The notes under the pieces are model-generated. The model was given only the letters and a program-made list of their open reading frames with translations. It searched no databases and was not told where the DNA came from. Shown one piece after another: positions 14,235 to 14,313 of a DNA stretch of 14,313 nt; position 1 is the first letter of the stretch, and the number at the start of each line of letters is the position of its first letter. The stretch comes from Prolixibacteraceae bacterium (lineage in GTDB: Bacteria > Bacteroidota > Bacteroidia > Bacteroidales > Prolixibacteraceae): contig WRIQ01000004.1 in NCBI GenBank assembly GCA_009782655.1, forward strand, positions 1-14,313. Reading direction: 5' to 3'. Position numbers and translations under genes: made by a program.

Positions 14235-14313
14235 TCAGATCTTCGGCTTCTGAATTATGCGGATAATCAGAGATACAAAGTAAATGATCAGCCCGTAAAA
14301 CAGCGGAATAACC
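14235..14313 (-). CDS. C-terminal 25 residues of an unidentified membrane protein (cut by window edge)
   Basis: Reading leftwards from the right edge, a frame ends with VIPLFYGLIIYFVSLIIRII and QKPKI before TGA at 14235-14237. The residues are almost all hydrophobic and finish with a short basic tail, typical of a last membrane-spanning helix with its end in the cytoplasm. The rest lies beyond base 14313, so the family cannot be named. Confidence 0.5.
   Translation of the reverse strand, partial: VIPLFYGLIIYFVSLIIRIIQKPKI

Noticed and set aside
1..14313. CRISPR array, tRNA or rRNA genes
   Set aside because: No regularly spaced repeats, and no cloverleaf or rRNA-like conserved stretches were recognised on either strand.

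Overview
The window looks like chromosomal DNA of a member of the Bacteroidota, probably Bacteroidales-like. Several promoters carry the Bacteroidota -7 box TAnnTTTG, Shine-Dalgarno sequences are mostly weak, and the gene content fits: a TonB C-terminal-domain protein with a BlaI/BlaR1 pair, a lipoprotein ADP-ribosylglycohydrolase homologue, an S41 peptidase and a secreted PhoA-type alkaline phosphatase.

Layout. (1) Bases 1-1801, minus strand: a regulatory operon tonB-like -> blaI -> blaR1 (blaR1 runs off the left edge). Its promoter is covered by two abutting 20-bp dyads of the form AAAACTA-N6-TAGTTTT. (2) Bases about 1802-4600: an A+T-rich accessory stretch with a possible 34-residue membrane peptide, the 3' remnant of an IS110-family transposase, a NADAR/YbiA-type N-glycosidase gene and a frameshifted S41 peptidase. 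The spacers here resemble each other, and 11-bp perfect inverted repeats bracket the S41 gene, so the stretch may be a set of cassette-like units. (3) Bases 4600-7702, minus strand: an apparent operon of a HAD sugar-phosphatase-like enzyme, an AEC permease and an ADP-ribosylglycohydrolase-like lipoprotein. (4) Bases 7772-9791: a class IV aminotransferase (plus) converging on a YqhD-like NADPH aldehyde reductase (minus). (5) Bases 10025-12014: a four-helix membrane protein (plus) overlapping tail to tail with an RsmF-type rRNA m5C methyltransferase (minus). (6) Bases 12200-13910: alkaline phosphatase with a good -7 box (minus). (7) Bases 13911-14313: a weak IS3-like remnant and the last 25 codons of an unidentified membrane protein.

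How the parts work together. In unit 1 the BlaI-type repressor should bind the tandem dyads and repress its own operon until BlaR1, a membrane zinc protease, removes it. No beta-lactamase gene is visible, and the first controlled gene is a periplasmic TonB-C protein. Unit 3 reads as an outer-membrane-anchored glycohydrolase with an inner-membrane permease and a cytosolic phosphatase, suggesting scavenging of some ribosyl or sugar compound. The remaining genes are ordinary core or housekeeping functions. I saw no rRNA, tRNA, CRISPR array or complete insertion sequence.
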